Source of the DNA: UBA4416 sp036676295
GTDB taxonomy: Bacteria; Bacteroidota; Bacteroidia; B-17B0; Aurantibacillaceae
Assembly: GCA_036676295.1 (NCBI GenBank)
Contig: JAKFDE010000016.1
Coordinates: 719,941-783,940, forward strand
DNA: 64,000 nucleotides
Direction of reading: 5' to 3'
Numbering within the stretch: the first letter of the stretch is position 1; every line of letters begins with the position of its first letter. This document shows positions 17,247 through 27,045 of this stretch, piece by piece. The translations under genes were made by a program, and so were the position numbers. Below the pieces are notes generated by a model, which saw only the letters and a program-made list of their open reading frames with translations, made no database searches and was not told the origin of the DNA.

Positions 17247-18659
17247 ATGCAAGAAACCAGTATCCCTGAAAATATCGTAAAAGCTGAGTTTTATAAATCA
17301 ACTGAAAAATTTCATGTGATTGCTTGTTGGATTGGTATTGCCTTAAATTTAATGTGGTTTGCCAGCGATTACTTGGTATTACCAGAGTACTGGATCTCAT
17401 TTTTAATTTTCAGAGTGTGTGTTTGCTTAATAAGTGTGATCGCTTTATTAGGGAGAAACTTCTTTAAAATTAGCATTTACACCTGTGTATTTATTTTAGT
17501 CTTGGGCATTTCAATTCAAAACGCTTATATGTGGAGTGTGATGGATATACCGCATTTACAAAAACACGCCTTTGCTTATATCGCATTATTTATTGGAGTG
17601 GGTATGTTAGTGCTATGGGAAATGAAACTCTCTTTGATCTTAGCCATTGCTACTTTAATTAGCAATATTGTTTTTTATAAACTCAACAGTAAACTTAGTG
17701 TTGATGAATTTTTAATTAATGGTGGGTTACTAACGCTAACTGTAGCTATTTTTTGTATTTTTTTAATCAGAAATCGTTACCGCTTAACTTATAACGAAAT
17801 TAAAAGCAGATTAGAATTAGAGAAATCTAAAACATTGATCGAATTTCAAAAAGAAGAAGTTGAGGAGAAAAATAAAGAAATTACAGATAGTTTAAAATAT
17901 GCCAAGCGATTACAAGAAGCGTTATTACCACCAAAAAACTTATTAGAAAGTGCCTTTAAAGACAATTTTTTTATTTTATACAAACCTCGTGATATTGTTA
18001 GCGGTGATTTTTATTGGGTAAGAAAAACGCAAACCACTCCTAGTGTTGGTGATCCGGTAGAATATCTACTTATAGCTGTTGCAGATTGCACAGGACATGG
18101 CGTACCCGGCGCATTTATGAGTTTATTGGGTTCAAATTTTTTACATCAAAGTGCTGTTGAAAAAAACGTGAATTCTCCTGCCGAAGCTTTAGATTTTTTA
18201 AATCAAAAAATCATCAACACGCTTAATCATGGTTATGGTGAGGAAAAAATTCGTGATGGTATGGACATTTCATTTATTGCCATCAATCTGCAAACCAGAG
18301 AACTTGCTTATTCGGGCGCTAATAATCCTGTTTATATTGTACGCGAAAAATCACTGGAAACATTAAAACCAACCAAACAAGCTATTGGCAATATGAATGA
18401 TGAAGTATTGCCATACACAAATAATGCCGTCAAATTAAATCCAAATGATTGCATTTATTTATTTACAGATGGTTATGCCGATCAGTTTGGTGGCCCAAAA
18501 GGAAAAAAATTAAAACGTAAATTGTTTGAAGAAGCATTGATTGAATGTTCAGATAAAACCATGGAAGAACAAAAAATGTATTTAGAATCTATTTTCGCTA
18601 ATTGGAAAGGCGACTTAGATCAAGTAGATGATATATGTGTACTGGGAATCCGAATTTAA
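17247..18659 (+). CDS. Membrane protein with SpoIIE/PP2C-type serine phosphatase domain
   Basis: 470 residues. About residues 25-175 hold six hydrophobic segments with short loops, forming a sensor-like membrane domain. A short coiled coil (LELEKSKTLIEFQKEEVEEK, about 188-210) links it to a SpoIIE-type phosphatase. Catalytic metal-site motifs are KPRDIVSGDFYW, ADCTGHGVPGAFMS, RDGMDISF and FTDGYADQFGG. Such proteins dephosphorylate anti-sigma-factor antagonists or other Ser/Thr phosphoproteins; no partner is adjacent. The catalytic domain is closely related to that at 54986-56992, including the KYAKR(L/I)Q linker, so the two are paralogues with different sensor domains. Confidence 0.85.
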   Translation: MQETSIPENIVKAEFYKSTEKFHVIACWIGIALNLMWFASDYLVLPEYWISFLIFRVCVCLISVIALLGRNFFKISIYTCVFILVLGISIQNAYMWSVMDIPHLQKHAFAYIALFIGVGMLVLWEMKLSLILAIATLISNIVFYKLNSKLSVDEFLINGGLLTLTVAIFCIFLIRNRYRLTYNEIKSRLELEKSKTLIEFQKEEVEEKNKEITDSLKYAKRLQEALLPPKNLLESAFKDNFFILYKPRDIVSGDFYWVRKTQTTPSVGDPVEYLLIAVADCTGHGVPGAFMSLLGSNFLHQSAVEKNVNSPAEALDFLNQKIINTLNHGYGEEKIRDGMDISFIAINLQTRELAYSGANNPVYIVREKSLETLKPTKQAIGNMNDEVLPYTNNAVKLNPNDCIYLFTDGYADQFGGPKGKKLKRKLFEEALIECSDKTMEEQKMYLESIFANWKGDLDQVDDICVLGIRI

Positions 18660-18664
18660 TTTAT

Positions 18665-18700
18665 AAAAAAGAGCCGGCTTTTCAACCGGCTCTTACATTT
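18665..18700. terminator. Bidirectional intrinsic terminator
   Basis: Stem AAGAGCCGG / CCGGCTCTT (18669-18677, 18686-18694) with an eight-base loop, A-run on the left and T-rich on the right. It separates the phosphatase gene from the convergent 154-aa gene and can serve both. Confidence 0.85.
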
Positions 18701-18726
18701 TTTACGTTTATATACTAATTGCTTTT

Positions 18727-19191
18727 TTAAAGAGATGTGTAAGCAGTAGTTTTAATAATATCACCTTTTTCATCCCACTGAAACCAAGTTCCTACTTTCT
18801 CACCATCTTTGTATTCCATTTTAAAAAGCTTCGTTCCATTGTCGCCGTACACCATCCACTCGCCATGTTTCTTGTCGTTTTTGTATGACGCTTGGGCGCT
18901 TAAAGAACCATTAATATTGTAACGCAACCATATACCGTATTTCATGTTGTTTTCGTATTGTCCGGTTTCCATCTTCTGACCGCTCTCGTAGTATTTTATT
19001 ACTTCGCCACTTATCTGACCGTCTTTAATGTTTAACTCTTCTTTGACTTTACCATTATCGAAATACACGTTGTATTTACCGGTATAAGCCGTTTCGTTTT
19101 GAAGGTACAAGCCGTTTTTAAAAGTAATTTGTTGAGAGTAAACAATACTTGAAACAAGAATGAAACTTATTATGAGGATTAATTTATTCAT
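18727..19191 (-). CDS. Exported MORN-like (YwqK-type) repeat protein
   Basis: 154 residues from the ATG at 19191; the earlier ATG at 19242 precedes the signal peptide by 17 residues and is less likely. MNKLILIISFILVSSIVYSQ is a good signal peptide. The mature part is made of MORN-variant repeats about 22 residues long, for example NGKVKEELNIKDGQISGEVI, SGQKMETGQYENNMKYGIWL, and NGTKLFKMEYKDGEKVGTWF. The family is often called YwqK antitoxin, but here there is no toxin neighbour; an exported repeat protein of unknown role is all that can be said. Confidence 0.78.
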   Translation of the reverse strand: MNKLILIISFILVSSIVYSQQITFKNGLYLQNETAYTGKYNVYFDNGKVKEELNIKDGQISGEVIKYYESGQKMETGQYENNMKYGIWLRYNINGSLSAQASYKNDKKHGEWMVYGDNGTKLFKMEYKDGEKVGTWFQWDEKGDIIKTTAYTSL

Positions 19192-19269
19192 GATTTTGGT
19201 AATTAAATTGTGAACTAAAATCCTGAATGGATTCTTAAACAATTATACCAAAATAAAATAAAATGGTTG

Positions 19270-19277
19270 CAAAAATA
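19270..19277 (-). promoter_or_regulatory. Possible -7 box of the MORN-like gene
   Basis: On the minus strand TATTTTTG followed by C (19269-19277 reading down) matches TAnnTTTG; no clear -33 TTG was found. The implied leader is about 70 bases. Confidence 0.3.
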
Positions 19278-19312
19278 ACAAAAATTTAACCTTAACTTTA
19301 CATTAGGATTCC

Positions 19313-19651
19313 TTACTCTGACTGGAGATTGATCGCTAAATTTCCAGAGTTGGATTGTATGTCTTGCAGGTTAACGACTTGAGAAGAATAGCCTACTTGA
19401 GAGAACTCTAGTTTTGGATTTTCATCAGTGTTTATTTGTAAGTAAATGAAAAAACGACCTTCCAGATCAGAATAAAAAGCTTTTTCGCAATTAGAACAAT
19501 TGATCTTTACACCGGCTAATAATTCATTATTAGATGAATCCATTATTTTACCGCTGATCATAATACTTCTTGTTTTAGGATTCTCTCCTGCAAAGCTTAA
19601 CGCGGGGCAAATGAATACAATAACTAAGAGTAAGTAAACTAATTTTTTCAT
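19313..19651 (-). CDS. Small exported carboxypeptidase-regulatory-like protein
   Basis: About 112 residues from the ATG at 19651. MKKLVYLLLVIVFICPALSF with AG cleavage context is a signal peptide. The mature part, ISGKIMDSSNNELLAGVKI, then LEGRFFIYL and LEFSQVGYSSQVVNLQDI, matches the beta-sandwich CarboxypepD_reg-like domain found at the N-terminus of TonB-linked receptors, but here it is free-standing. A CSNC pair in the mature domain may form a disulfide. The role is unknown; the domain usually mediates protein contact. Confidence 0.7.
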   Translation of the reverse strand: MKKLVYLLLVIVFICPALSFAGENPKTRSIMISGKIMDSSNNELLAGVKINCSNCEKAFYSDLEGRFFIYLQINTDENPKLEFSQVGYSSQVVNLQDIQSNSGNLAINLQSE

Positions 19652-19730
19652 ACAGCAAAGTAACTTCAAGTATTTAAACTTAAGTTAATGCTTATGTTAC
19701 GAGAATGTTATGTTTTTACTCTATAAAAGA

Positions 19731-20555
19731 TTAGTGGATACCACTACTGATGCTCTCGCGTTTCATTGGATTGATTGACATTACAGGGATGTTACTGGAT
19801 TCCACTATTTTTTGAGAAACAGCGCCACCAAACATTTCACCTAAACTCAGATCTTTCTTATTCATCTGTACGATCAGATCACACTCATTATTATTAGCGT
19901 AAGTAATAATAGCTTCGGCAACATTAGTAGCAGGAATAGATTTATTCGTACACTCTGCGCCTTTATCTTTAATGTATTTTTTAACCTGATTTAAATAGGG
20001 TAATAATTGATTTTCGTATTTTTCATCGCTCGGATGAAATACTGAAACAATTCTGATAGTAGCTCCATAATATTTTGCTAATTGCACAACAATGCTCACC
20101 TTCTCTCTACTCTCCGCACTTAAGTCAATTGGCATCACTATGTTTTTACATTCGTTTCGATTATCTACCGAACGCATGGTAATAACCGGACAAGGTGCGT
20201 GATTAATGAATTTAGTGATATTGCTGCCGCCAAAAAAACTTCTAAACCTTACTTGTGTATCCAAGCCAACTACAATTAAAGAACTCTCCAACTCTTCCGC
20301 TTTTTTATCGGTCAATTCATAAACATCCCCTTTTAAATTGATCGCCTCTACCTCTAAACCGGATTCTAATTTGGTGGCTTGTGCCAATTGCTCCAACTCT
20401 GTTTGATGGTCTGTATTGCTGTTAGGATCAGCGTGCATCAATATTAATTTTGAATGTGTGAATTTAGCAAGGTTGTATGTCTGCTTGATAGCAACCAAAG
20501 ATTGTTTAGAAAAATCTACGGGAATTAAAATCGAATGATTTTCTTTTATAATCAT
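19731..20555 (-). CDS. Tandem universal stress protein (UspA family)
   Basis: 274 residues with two Usp domains, about 1-140 and 141-274. I chose the ATG at 20555 (MIIKENHSILIPVDFSKQSL) since the Usp fold begins immediately after it; the ATG at 20600 adds 15 residues of no visible function. Both halves show the Usp beta-alpha core, ILIPVDFS and NIVMPIDLS, and a C-terminal phosphate-loop-like stretch (FGGSNITKFINHAPCPVITM in domain 1, FGGAVSQKIVESSNIPVMSI in domain 2). Likely nucleotide binding. It stands between the small exported gene and the nuo operon. Confidence 0.88.
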   Translation of the reverse strand: MIIKENHSILIPVDFSKQSLVAIKQTYNLAKFTHSKLILMHADPNSNTDHQTELEQLAQATKLESGLEVEAINLKGDVYELTDKKAEELESSLIVVGLDTQVRFRSFFGGSNITKFINHAPCPVITMRSVDNRNECKNIVMPIDLSAESREKVSIVVQLAKYYGATIRIVSVFHPSDEKYENQLLPYLNQVKKYIKDKGAECTNKSIPATNVAEAIITYANNNECDLIVQMNKKDLSLGEMFGGAVSQKIVESSNIPVMSINPMKRESISSGIH

Positions 20556-20659
20556 AAAATAGAGTTTCATCGAAATTAGATAAAACAATTCATAACTCAA
20601 AAGAAAATAGCTGTTCGTTTATTAAACTACACTAATAAATGCGTGAAAGATCAATTGAT

Positions 20660-22057
20660 TTAACTGAAAATCTCGATCACATAATTAGGAACTAATCCTA
20701 AAGCAATCGTAAATAAAGTGGTTAATACCAATAATACAACATGAGACGTTTCAATTTGTATTGGTTCATGTTGCCCCTCCGCTTTTTTGAAATACATCGC
20801 AATGATCACTTTGAAATAATAGTAAACACCAACCGCCGACGTTAAGATCGCCAAAATAATTAACCATTTGTACGGCGTACCTATCATTGTTGTAAACACA
20901 AAATATTTAGCAAAGAAACCTGCTGTTACCGGAATACCGGCTAATGATAACATCGCAATCACCATACAAACTGCCAATAAAGGATGACGTTTTCCTAAAC
21001 CATTAAATGCTTCAATGTTTACATTATCATTGTTTTTAGACACGTTATACAATACTGTAAAAGCTGCAATTGAACCGATTGAATATGCTAAAGAATAATA
21101 TAAAATTGCGTTCACGCTTCCAAAACCTCTGTTGTTAGCTAAAATAGCCATTAACATAAACGCTGCATGACTAATACTTGAATACGCTAACATACGTTTC
21201 ACACTTTGTTGTGTAGCAGCCGTAACATTTGAAATGATCAATGATAAAGCAATGATCACTGCTAATACCATGCTCCACGAATCACTCACCTTACCAAATA
21301 CGACTAAGAATAAATGCATGAAAGCGGCAAATGCTGCTGTTTTAACGATGGTGCTCATTAAAGCTGTAATTACTGTAGGAGAGCCTTCATAAACATCCGG
21401 AGCCCAAAAATGGAAAGGTGCAGCACTTACTTTAAAACACATCGCTACTAAGATCATTAATACACCGGCATAGAAAAAGACTGGCAATTCTCCACCTGAT
21501 TGAGAAATATAACTGCGGATAGCCATTAGATCGAAACTTCCAGTAGCACCATAAATTAAAGCGATACCAAATAATAAAAATCCGGATGCAAATGATCCCA
21601 TGATCAAATATTTGAAACCTGCTTCGTTAGAGGCCAGATCACGCTTACGGCTCGCTGCTAATACATACATAGGAATAGATAAGATCTCAACCCCTAAAAA
21701 CAAAGTTGTCATGTTGCTGAAAGACGTTAACATTAAAGCTCCTACTAAAGCAAATAACACTAAAGCAAAATGATCGGTGATGTGATCATGTTCAAAATAA
21801 TCATTCGCTAAAATAAACCAGAAAAAAGCTGTTGCTAAGATCACGCCGCTAAATGCTAAAGCCACATCATCAAAACGAATCATATTATCAAACAAAGGAA
21901 TAGACATGTGATTGTCTGGTCCCCATTCCATAAAAATAGAAACATAAGCCCCCAACACTCCTATTAACACCATTGGAAATAATGCTTTCTTGAATTTAAA
22001 AATCTCCGCCAGCATGGCTAAAATCCCTAATCCGCTTATAATAAAAAGTCCTTTCAT
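20660..22057 (-). CDS. nuoN: NADH-quinone oxidoreductase subunit N
   Basis: Last gene of the nuo operon. Antiporter-like membrane subunit of complex I, one of three proton-channel units. It has about fourteen hydrophobic helices over 465 residues; the central segment FKVSAAPFHFWAPDVYEGSP followed by TVITALMSTIVKTAAFAAF is a NuoN hallmark, as is the SVKRMLAYSSISHAAFM stretch with the conserved lysine. Separated from nuoM by 107 bases that hold a tandem 14-base duplication. Confidence 0.95.
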   Translation of the reverse strand: MKGLFIISGLGILAMLAEIFKFKKALFPMVLIGVLGAYVSIFMEWGPDNHMSIPLFDNMIRFDDVALAFSGVILATAFFWFILANDYFEHDHITDHFALVLFALVGALMLTSFSNMTTLFLGVEILSIPMYVLAASRKRDLASNEAGFKYLIMGSFASGFLLFGIALIYGATGSFDLMAIRSYISQSGGELPVFFYAGVLMILVAMCFKVSAAPFHFWAPDVYEGSPTVITALMSTIVKTAAFAAFMHLFLVVFGKVSDSWSMVLAVIIALSLIISNVTAATQQSVKRMLAYSSISHAAFMLMAILANNRGFGSVNAILYYSLAYSIGSIAAFTVLYNVSKNNDNVNIEAFNGLGKRHPLLAVCMVIAMLSLAGIPVTAGFFAKYFVFTTMIGTPYKWLIILAILTSAVGVYYYFKVIIAMYFKKAEGQHEPIQIETSHVVLLVLTTLFTIALGLVPNYVIEIFS

Positions 22058-22062
22058 ATCTA

Positions 22063-22090
22063 AAATTTTGAATGCTAAATTTTGAATGCT
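22063..22090. repeat. Tandem 14-base duplication in the nuoM-nuoN spacer
   Basis: AAATTTTGAATGCT occurs twice in direct tandem (22063-22076 and 22077-22090) in an otherwise featureless AT-rich spacer. Confidence 0.6.
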
Positions 22091-22164
22091 AAATGATTAG
22101 TTATTCAAAATCTAAAAGTTTATTCTTTAATGTTTAATTTGTTCTTACAATAATTTAAAATTTA

Positions 22165-23628
22165 TTATTTTAAATTCATCATTATTAATTTAGTTCCTTC
22201 TTCTGCTAAGTCGTTTAATGGTTTTGGATATACTCCAAACGCTATTACTACAAAACAAATAATATATAATACCACTTTATCCGAAGATGCTAATGAACCA
22301 AAGGCGATAGCAGAATCTCTTTTTGGCCCTAACATAATTGCCTGGTAACTGCGCAACATATATACAGCACCTAAAATAACGGTTAACCCTGCAAAGGCTG
22401 CAAACCATGCTCCGTATTGATAAATACCATTGATCAATAAAAACTCACCCACAAATCCATTTGTTAAAGGCAATGCTACTGAACCTAACATGATGATCAA
22501 AAATAACACAGCAAAATTTCCATTCATGTTTCTGATACCGCCTAATTTTTCCATTTCGCGCGTACCTGTGTGACGTAATAAAATATCAGCAATTAAGAAT
22601 AAGCCAACCACATTAACACCATGTGCTAACATTTGCATCACTGCGCCTTGAATACCTTGTTGGTTAGCTGATAAAATACCTGCTGCAATTAAGCCAACGT
22701 GAGCAATAGATGAATAAGCAATTAAACGCTTGTAATCTTTTTGTACGATAGCGATACACGACGCGTAAACAACACCAAACACAGATAAACCAATTGCTAA
22801 CCATCCCCATTTTTCTAACGCTAAAGGTGTCATTGGCAATAACCATTTGATCAAACCAAATGTTCCCATTTTCAACATGATACCTGAAAGCAACATCGTT
22901 CCTTGTGTTGGAGCATTTACATAGGTATTAGGTTGCCATGTATGTAAAGGGAAAATTGGCATTTTAATTCCAAAAGCTAAAAAGATACTCCAGAATACAA
23001 ATGATTGTTGATTTAAATTTAATGACTTACCCGCTTCATATAGATCAGTCACCGCCCATGATTTGATACCAGTATCAAAACCGGTGTGGTTGTATAAATA
23101 GATCAAACCAACTAACATGAATAAAGAACCGAATAATGTGTACACGAAAAATTTAAAAGTGATAGCACCACGATTTTCTCCACCCCATACTAAACAAATA
23201 AAATAAATTGGAATTAACGCTAATTCCCAAAACACATAAAATAAGAATCCATCATTGGCTGTAAATACGCCTACTAAAGCCATTTGCATTAATAAGATCA
23301 ATCCATAAAAAGAGTTTGGCCTTTCGTAGTCATTTTTGAATGAAGACAAAATAATTAATGGCACTAAGAATGTCGTTAATAAAACCAACAACATTGATAA
23401 AGCATCTACGCTTACTGCAAAGTGAATTCCTAAGGATTCAACCCAGTTACAATTCAACATCAGATCTTTACTTGCCGGATTGTGTTTAAATTGAAAAAAC
23501 ACTGCTAATGCTAAAGCAAATTCTACAACAGATAAACCTAAAGCTACTTTTCGGCTAGTATCTCCTTTTGTAAAGAATACCAGTAAACTAGCAATAAGAG
23601 GTACAATGATTAATAATCCTACTAACAT
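22165..23628 (-). CDS. nuoM: NADH-quinone oxidoreductase subunit M
   Basis: Antiporter-like subunit of the complex I membrane arm, 487 residues, about fourteen helices. Typical segments: LVLLTTFLVPLIILSSF, YVFWELALIPIYFICLVWGG with the functional glutamate in WE, FGIKMPIFPLHTWQPNTYVN, and DYKRLIAYSSIAHVGLI. It lies 33 bases after nuoL and shares its transcript. Assignment as M is from length, motif set and gene order L-M-N. Confidence 0.96.
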   Translation of the reverse strand: MLVGLLIIVPLIASLLVFFTKGDTSRKVALGLSVVEFALALAVFFQFKHNPASKDLMLNCNWVESLGIHFAVSVDALSMLLVLLTTFLVPLIILSSFKNDYERPNSFYGLILLMQMALVGVFTANDGFLFYVFWELALIPIYFICLVWGGENRGAITFKFFVYTLFGSLFMLVGLIYLYNHTGFDTGIKSWAVTDLYEAGKSLNLNQQSFVFWSIFLAFGIKMPIFPLHTWQPNTYVNAPTQGTMLLSGIMLKMGTFGLIKWLLPMTPLALEKWGWLAIGLSVFGVVYASCIAIVQKDYKRLIAYSSIAHVGLIAAGILSANQQGIQGAVMQMLAHGVNVVGLFLIADILLRHTGTREMEKLGGIRNMNGNFAVLFLIIMLGSVALPLTNGFVGEFLLINGIYQYGAWFAAFAGLTVILGAVYMLRSYQAIMLGPKRDSAIAFGSLASSDKVVLYIICFVVIAFGVYPKPLNDLAEEGTKLIMMNLK

Positions 23629-23660
23629 ATTTTCTATTTACAATTTTTTAATTTAAAATC

Positions 23661-25547
23661 TTACTTGATGAATGTGAAAAATAAAATGGCTACAATTCCC
23701 AAAACCATACTAAAAATATACACACCAATATGGCCTGTTTGTGCTTTACGAACTACAGAACTCATGCCATTTACAGCACCGCCTACTCCATTTACAATTT
23801 CATCAATGACTTTAGTGTCGATGTAATGATAAACTGCAGATAACACATCTAACGGTTTGCGAATTACCTTATCATACAATTCATCTACAAAATATTTATT
23901 ATAAATTAATTTTTGTAATCCAGGCATTGCAGCTCCTTCAGGAAGAGGTCTAATGTTACGTTTCATGTAAATCACATAAGCCACATAAATAATTACAACC
24001 GCCGAAGCAGAAGCAATACCCATTAACATCCACTCCGTATCGTGTGGCAAGGTACTTGGATTTTTATGTGCAATGATCGGACTTAAATATTCGCCGATCC
24101 AATTGGTTTGATGCCAAAATTCAGGAAGCCCCATCACACCTGCAAAAACCGCACACAGAGCCAAAACAATTAAAGGAAAGGTCATTGATTTTGGTGATTC
24201 ATGCAAATGATGTTCTTGATCATGTGTTCCTCTGAATTTACCATAGAACGTTAAGAAAAATAAACGGAACATATAAAAGGCCGTTAACATGGAAGCTACC
24301 ATGCCAAAGAACCATAAAGTTGGGCTATGCTCATAAGTGTGAGCTAAGATCTCATCTTTAGAAAAGAAACCCGAAAATGGAGGAATACCACTAATCGCAA
24401 TCGTTCCCATTAACATGGTTGCAAACGTAATTGGTAATGCTTTTTTCAACCCTCCCATTTTACGCATATCCTGCTCGCCTCCCATAGCATGGATAACGGA
24501 ACCTGCACCCAAGAATAATAAAGCTTTAAAGAAAGCGTGAGTGGTTACGTGAAATACAGATGAACTGTAAGCACCAACACCTAAACCCAAAAACATTAAA
24601 CCTAATTGAGATACGGTTGAATAAGCCAATACTTTTTTAATATCGTTTTGAAATAAACCGATCGTTGCTGCAAATAATGCTGTAGCTACACCAACAATAG
24701 CTACTGTTTCAGAAGCAACTTCTGACATTGAATAGAAGATGTTTGAACGAACGATCATATAAACCCCTGCCGTTACCATCGTTGCTGCGTGAATCAATGC
24801 TGATACAGGAGTTGGGCCCGCCATCGCACCCGGTAACCAGGTGTATAAAGGTAATTGTGCTGATTTACCCATAGCACCTACAAATAGTAATAAAGCAATA
24901 GCTGTAATAGTAGCTTCACTTCCATTAGACGCTATAGAAAATACTTCTCCGTAAGTAATGCTTCCAAAAGTTACAAAAATTAAAATGATCCCTAATAAGA
25001 AACCTAAGTCACCAACACGATTCATAATGAATGCTTTTTTAGCTGCATTGTTATACTCCGTGTTTTTAAACCAGAAACCAATTAATAAGTAAGAACATAA
25101 ACCTACGCCTTCCCAACCAATGAACATGATGATGTAGTTGTTACCTAATACTAATAACAACATGAAGAACACGAATAAATTCAGGTAAGTAAAAAATCTT
25201 GCAAATCCTTCATCCTCGTGCATGTAACCAATCGAATAAATATGGATCAGAGAACCAATACCGGTAATGATCAATAAAAAAATAGAAGACAAGGGATCAA
25301 CTAAAAACTCAAAAGGAATTTTCAATGTATCTGAATTGATCCATGAAAATATGGTTACAACATGAGACTTCATCTCTGGATGTTCCTGCAGATCAAAAAA
25401 GATCAATAATGAAACTACAAATGAGGCAACTACGGATAAAGTAGCAATGGTTCCTGATAAACCTTTACTCATTTTTTTACCAAAAAATCCGTTGATCAAA
25501 AATCCTAATAACGGGAATAGTGGAATAAGGGCAACTAATTTAATCAT
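23661..25547 (-). CDS. nuoL: NADH-quinone oxidoreductase subunit L
   Basis: Largest antiporter-like subunit of complex I, 628 residues, with about fifteen helices and a C-terminal amphipathic lateral helix plus a last membrane helix (GVYIFSMVLGIVAILFFTFI). Characteristic NuoL blocks: FVDPLSSIFLLIITGIGSLI, YIIMFIGWEGVGLCSYLLIG, ATMVTAGVYMIVRSN and DIKKVLAYSTVSQLGLMFLG. Four bases separate its ATG from the stop of nuoK. Confidence 0.97.
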   Translation of the reverse strand: MIKLVALIPLFPLLGFLINGFFGKKMSKGLSGTIATLSVVASFVVSLLIFFDLQEHPEMKSHVVTIFSWINSDTLKIPFEFLVDPLSSIFLLIITGIGSLIHIYSIGYMHEDEGFARFFTYLNLFVFFMLLLVLGNNYIIMFIGWEGVGLCSYLLIGFWFKNTEYNNAAKKAFIMNRVGDLGFLLGIILIFVTFGSITYGEVFSIASNGSEATITAIALLLFVGAMGKSAQLPLYTWLPGAMAGPTPVSALIHAATMVTAGVYMIVRSNIFYSMSEVASETVAIVGVATALFAATIGLFQNDIKKVLAYSTVSQLGLMFLGLGVGAYSSSVFHVTTHAFFKALLFLGAGSVIHAMGGEQDMRKMGGLKKALPITFATMLMGTIAISGIPPFSGFFSKDEILAHTYEHSPTLWFFGMVASMLTAFYMFRLFFLTFYGKFRGTHDQEHHLHESPKSMTFPLIVLALCAVFAGVMGLPEFWHQTNWIGEYLSPIIAHKNPSTLPHDTEWMLMGIASASAVVIIYVAYVIYMKRNIRPLPEGAAMPGLQKLIYNKYFVDELYDKVIRKPLDVLSAVYHYIDTKVIDEIVNGVGGAVNGMSSVVRKAQTGHIGVYIFSMVLGIVAILFFTFIK

Positions 25548-25550
25548 ATC

Positions 25551-25862
25551 TTAATTCTTTAATCTGCTTAATAAATCAATGTCAATTGTTTTGAAATTAC
25601 GGTACACCATCGATAAGATAGCTAAACCAACGGCAACCTCAGCTGCTGCCACTGCCATAATAAAAAACACAAATACTTGTCCACTTGCATCATTATGCAA
25701 TGTAGAAAAAGCAACCAATAACAAATTAACGGCATTAAGCATTAACTCAACACACATAAAAATAATAATAGCATTTCTGCGAGCCATAACACCAACCACG
25801 CCAATGATAAAAAGCACAGCGCTTAGCATGATGTAATAATTAATTGGAATTCCGTTTAACAT
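25551..25862 (-). CDS. nuoK: NADH-quinone oxidoreductase subunit K
   Basis: 103-residue membrane subunit with three helices. The conserved acidic residues of the NuoK proton path lie in MCVELMLNAVNLLL and in AVAAAEVAVGLAILSMVYRN. Start at ATG 25862 (MLNGIPINYYIMLSAVLF). Placed between nuoJ and nuoL as in the standard operon. Confidence 0.96.
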   Translation of the reverse strand: MLNGIPINYYIMLSAVLFIIGVVGVMARRNAIIIFMCVELMLNAVNLLLVAFSTLHNDASGQVFVFFIMAVAAAEVAVGLAILSMVYRNFKTIDIDLLSRLKN

Positions 25863-25881
25863 AGTAATGAGTTAATAGTGA

Positions 25882-26418
25882 TTAAATAGTTTCTTCTTTT
25901 GTGTTAATATTTGTGTCGCGTTTACCGATCATGATAGCGCCAACTAAAGCTGCTAGTAATAATACAGACGCAATTTCGAATGGAAATAAAAATTCGCTGA
26001 ATAAAACTTTACCCAGATTTTTTACTAAACCAATTTGCGAAGCACCACCTTGTACTAAATGTAATTGCTCCGCTCCTTTTAAAGAAGCCACCATTACAAA
26101 TAACAGTAAACCACCTGCAACACCTGCTGAAGCACGGGCTACAATGTGTTTACGCGGTTCCGATTCGGCATTCAAATTCATTAACATGATAATGAACAGG
26201 AACAATACCATAATCGCACCGGCATATACGACTATATGAACCACTGCTAAAAATTGAGCGTTCAATAATAAATAGTGACCAGCGATACAAAAGAAAGTTA
26301 ATACTAAATATAAAACTGAATTAACCGGGTTACGTGTAAACACGACCATTAGCGCGAACATAATAGCAAGGAATGATAATATTCCGAAAAGCCATTGTGT
26401 AATTGTGTATCCTAACAT
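25882..26418 (-). CDS. nuoJ: NADH-quinone oxidoreductase subunit J
   Basis: 178-residue membrane subunit of complex I with five helices. The VVHIVVYAGAIMVLFLFIIM segment is the family signature, with the conserved pi-bulge tyrosine/glycine region. Ten bases separate it from nuoI. The C-terminal tail (MIGKRDTNINTKEETI) is hydrophilic. Confidence 0.95.
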   Translation of the reverse strand: MLGYTITQWLFGILSFLAIMFALMVVFTRNPVNSVLYLVLTFFCIAGHYLLLNAQFLAVVHIVVYAGAIMVLFLFIIMLMNLNAESEPRKHIVARASAGVAGGLLLFVMVASLKGAEQLHLVQGGASQIGLVKNLGKVLFSEFLFPFEIASVLLLAALVGAIMIGKRDTNINTKEETI

Positions 26419-26427
26419 ATTTATTTT

Positions 26428-27033
26428 TTAATGTTTATTTCCTTTGTTTAATTTATTGGCATCAAATAACTCGTTGTGCTTTAATCCCGGGATTTTTTTG
26501 AATTCTAAAACTTCAGGCGTTTGACGTTTAGTCACATCAATACGTTCTGTCATTTTTTCAACCAATTTGTCTTTTCCGTAAATAAAATCTCCGCGTTCAA
26601 AATCAACATCCACTAATCTGTCTGTTAAGAAAATGGCTTCTTTCGGACAAGCTTCTTCACATAAACCACAGAAGATGCAACGTAACATATTTATCTCATA
26701 AGTAGCGGCATATTTTTCTTCGCGGTATAAATGCTCTTCACCTTTTTTACGCTCACCACTTGTCATGGTAATTGCCTCAGCCGGGCAAGCCACTGCACAC
26801 ATACCGCAAGAGGTACAACGTTCTGCGCCATTATCATCACGCTTTAAAACGTGTTGTCCACGAAATACCGGAGCAATAGGACGCTTCACTTTTGGATAAT
26901 CAATGGTAGGAGATTTCTTGAACAAGTGACTTAACGTGATCATCATCCCCTTTGCAATAGCAGGAAGATACAATCGCTCCATGAAGCTTTGTTCTTTATT
27001 TGATACGACTATTTTTCTGTTTGTTAACTGCAT
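26428..27033 (-). CDS. nuoI: NADH-quinone oxidoreductase subunit I
   Basis: Iron-sulfur subunit linking the peripheral and membrane arms. Two ferredoxin-type 4Fe-4S motifs are plain: CTSCGMCAVACPAEAI and CIFCGLCEEACPKEAI, ligating clusters N6a and N6b. The 201-residue protein has an N-terminal amphipathic stretch (MERLYLPAIAKGMMITLSHL) that may sit on the membrane. The exact start could be the internal Met at about 18; gene order and motifs are unaffected. Confidence 0.96.
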   Translation of the reverse strand: MQLTNRKIVVSNKEQSFMERLYLPAIAKGMMITLSHLFKKSPTIDYPKVKRPIAPVFRGQHVLKRDDNGAERCTSCGMCAVACPAEAITMTSGERKKGEEHLYREEKYAATYEINMLRCIFCGLCEEACPKEAIFLTDRLVDVDFERGDFIYGKDKLVEKMTERIDVTKRQTPEVLEFKKIPGLKHNELFDANKLNKGNKH

Positions 27034-27045
27034 TTTTAATGTTTT

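Noticed and set aside
18727..19191. YwqK-type antitoxin of a toxin-antitoxin pair
   Set aside because: No toxin gene next to it, and the protein has a signal peptide, which does not fit a cytoplasmic antitoxin.
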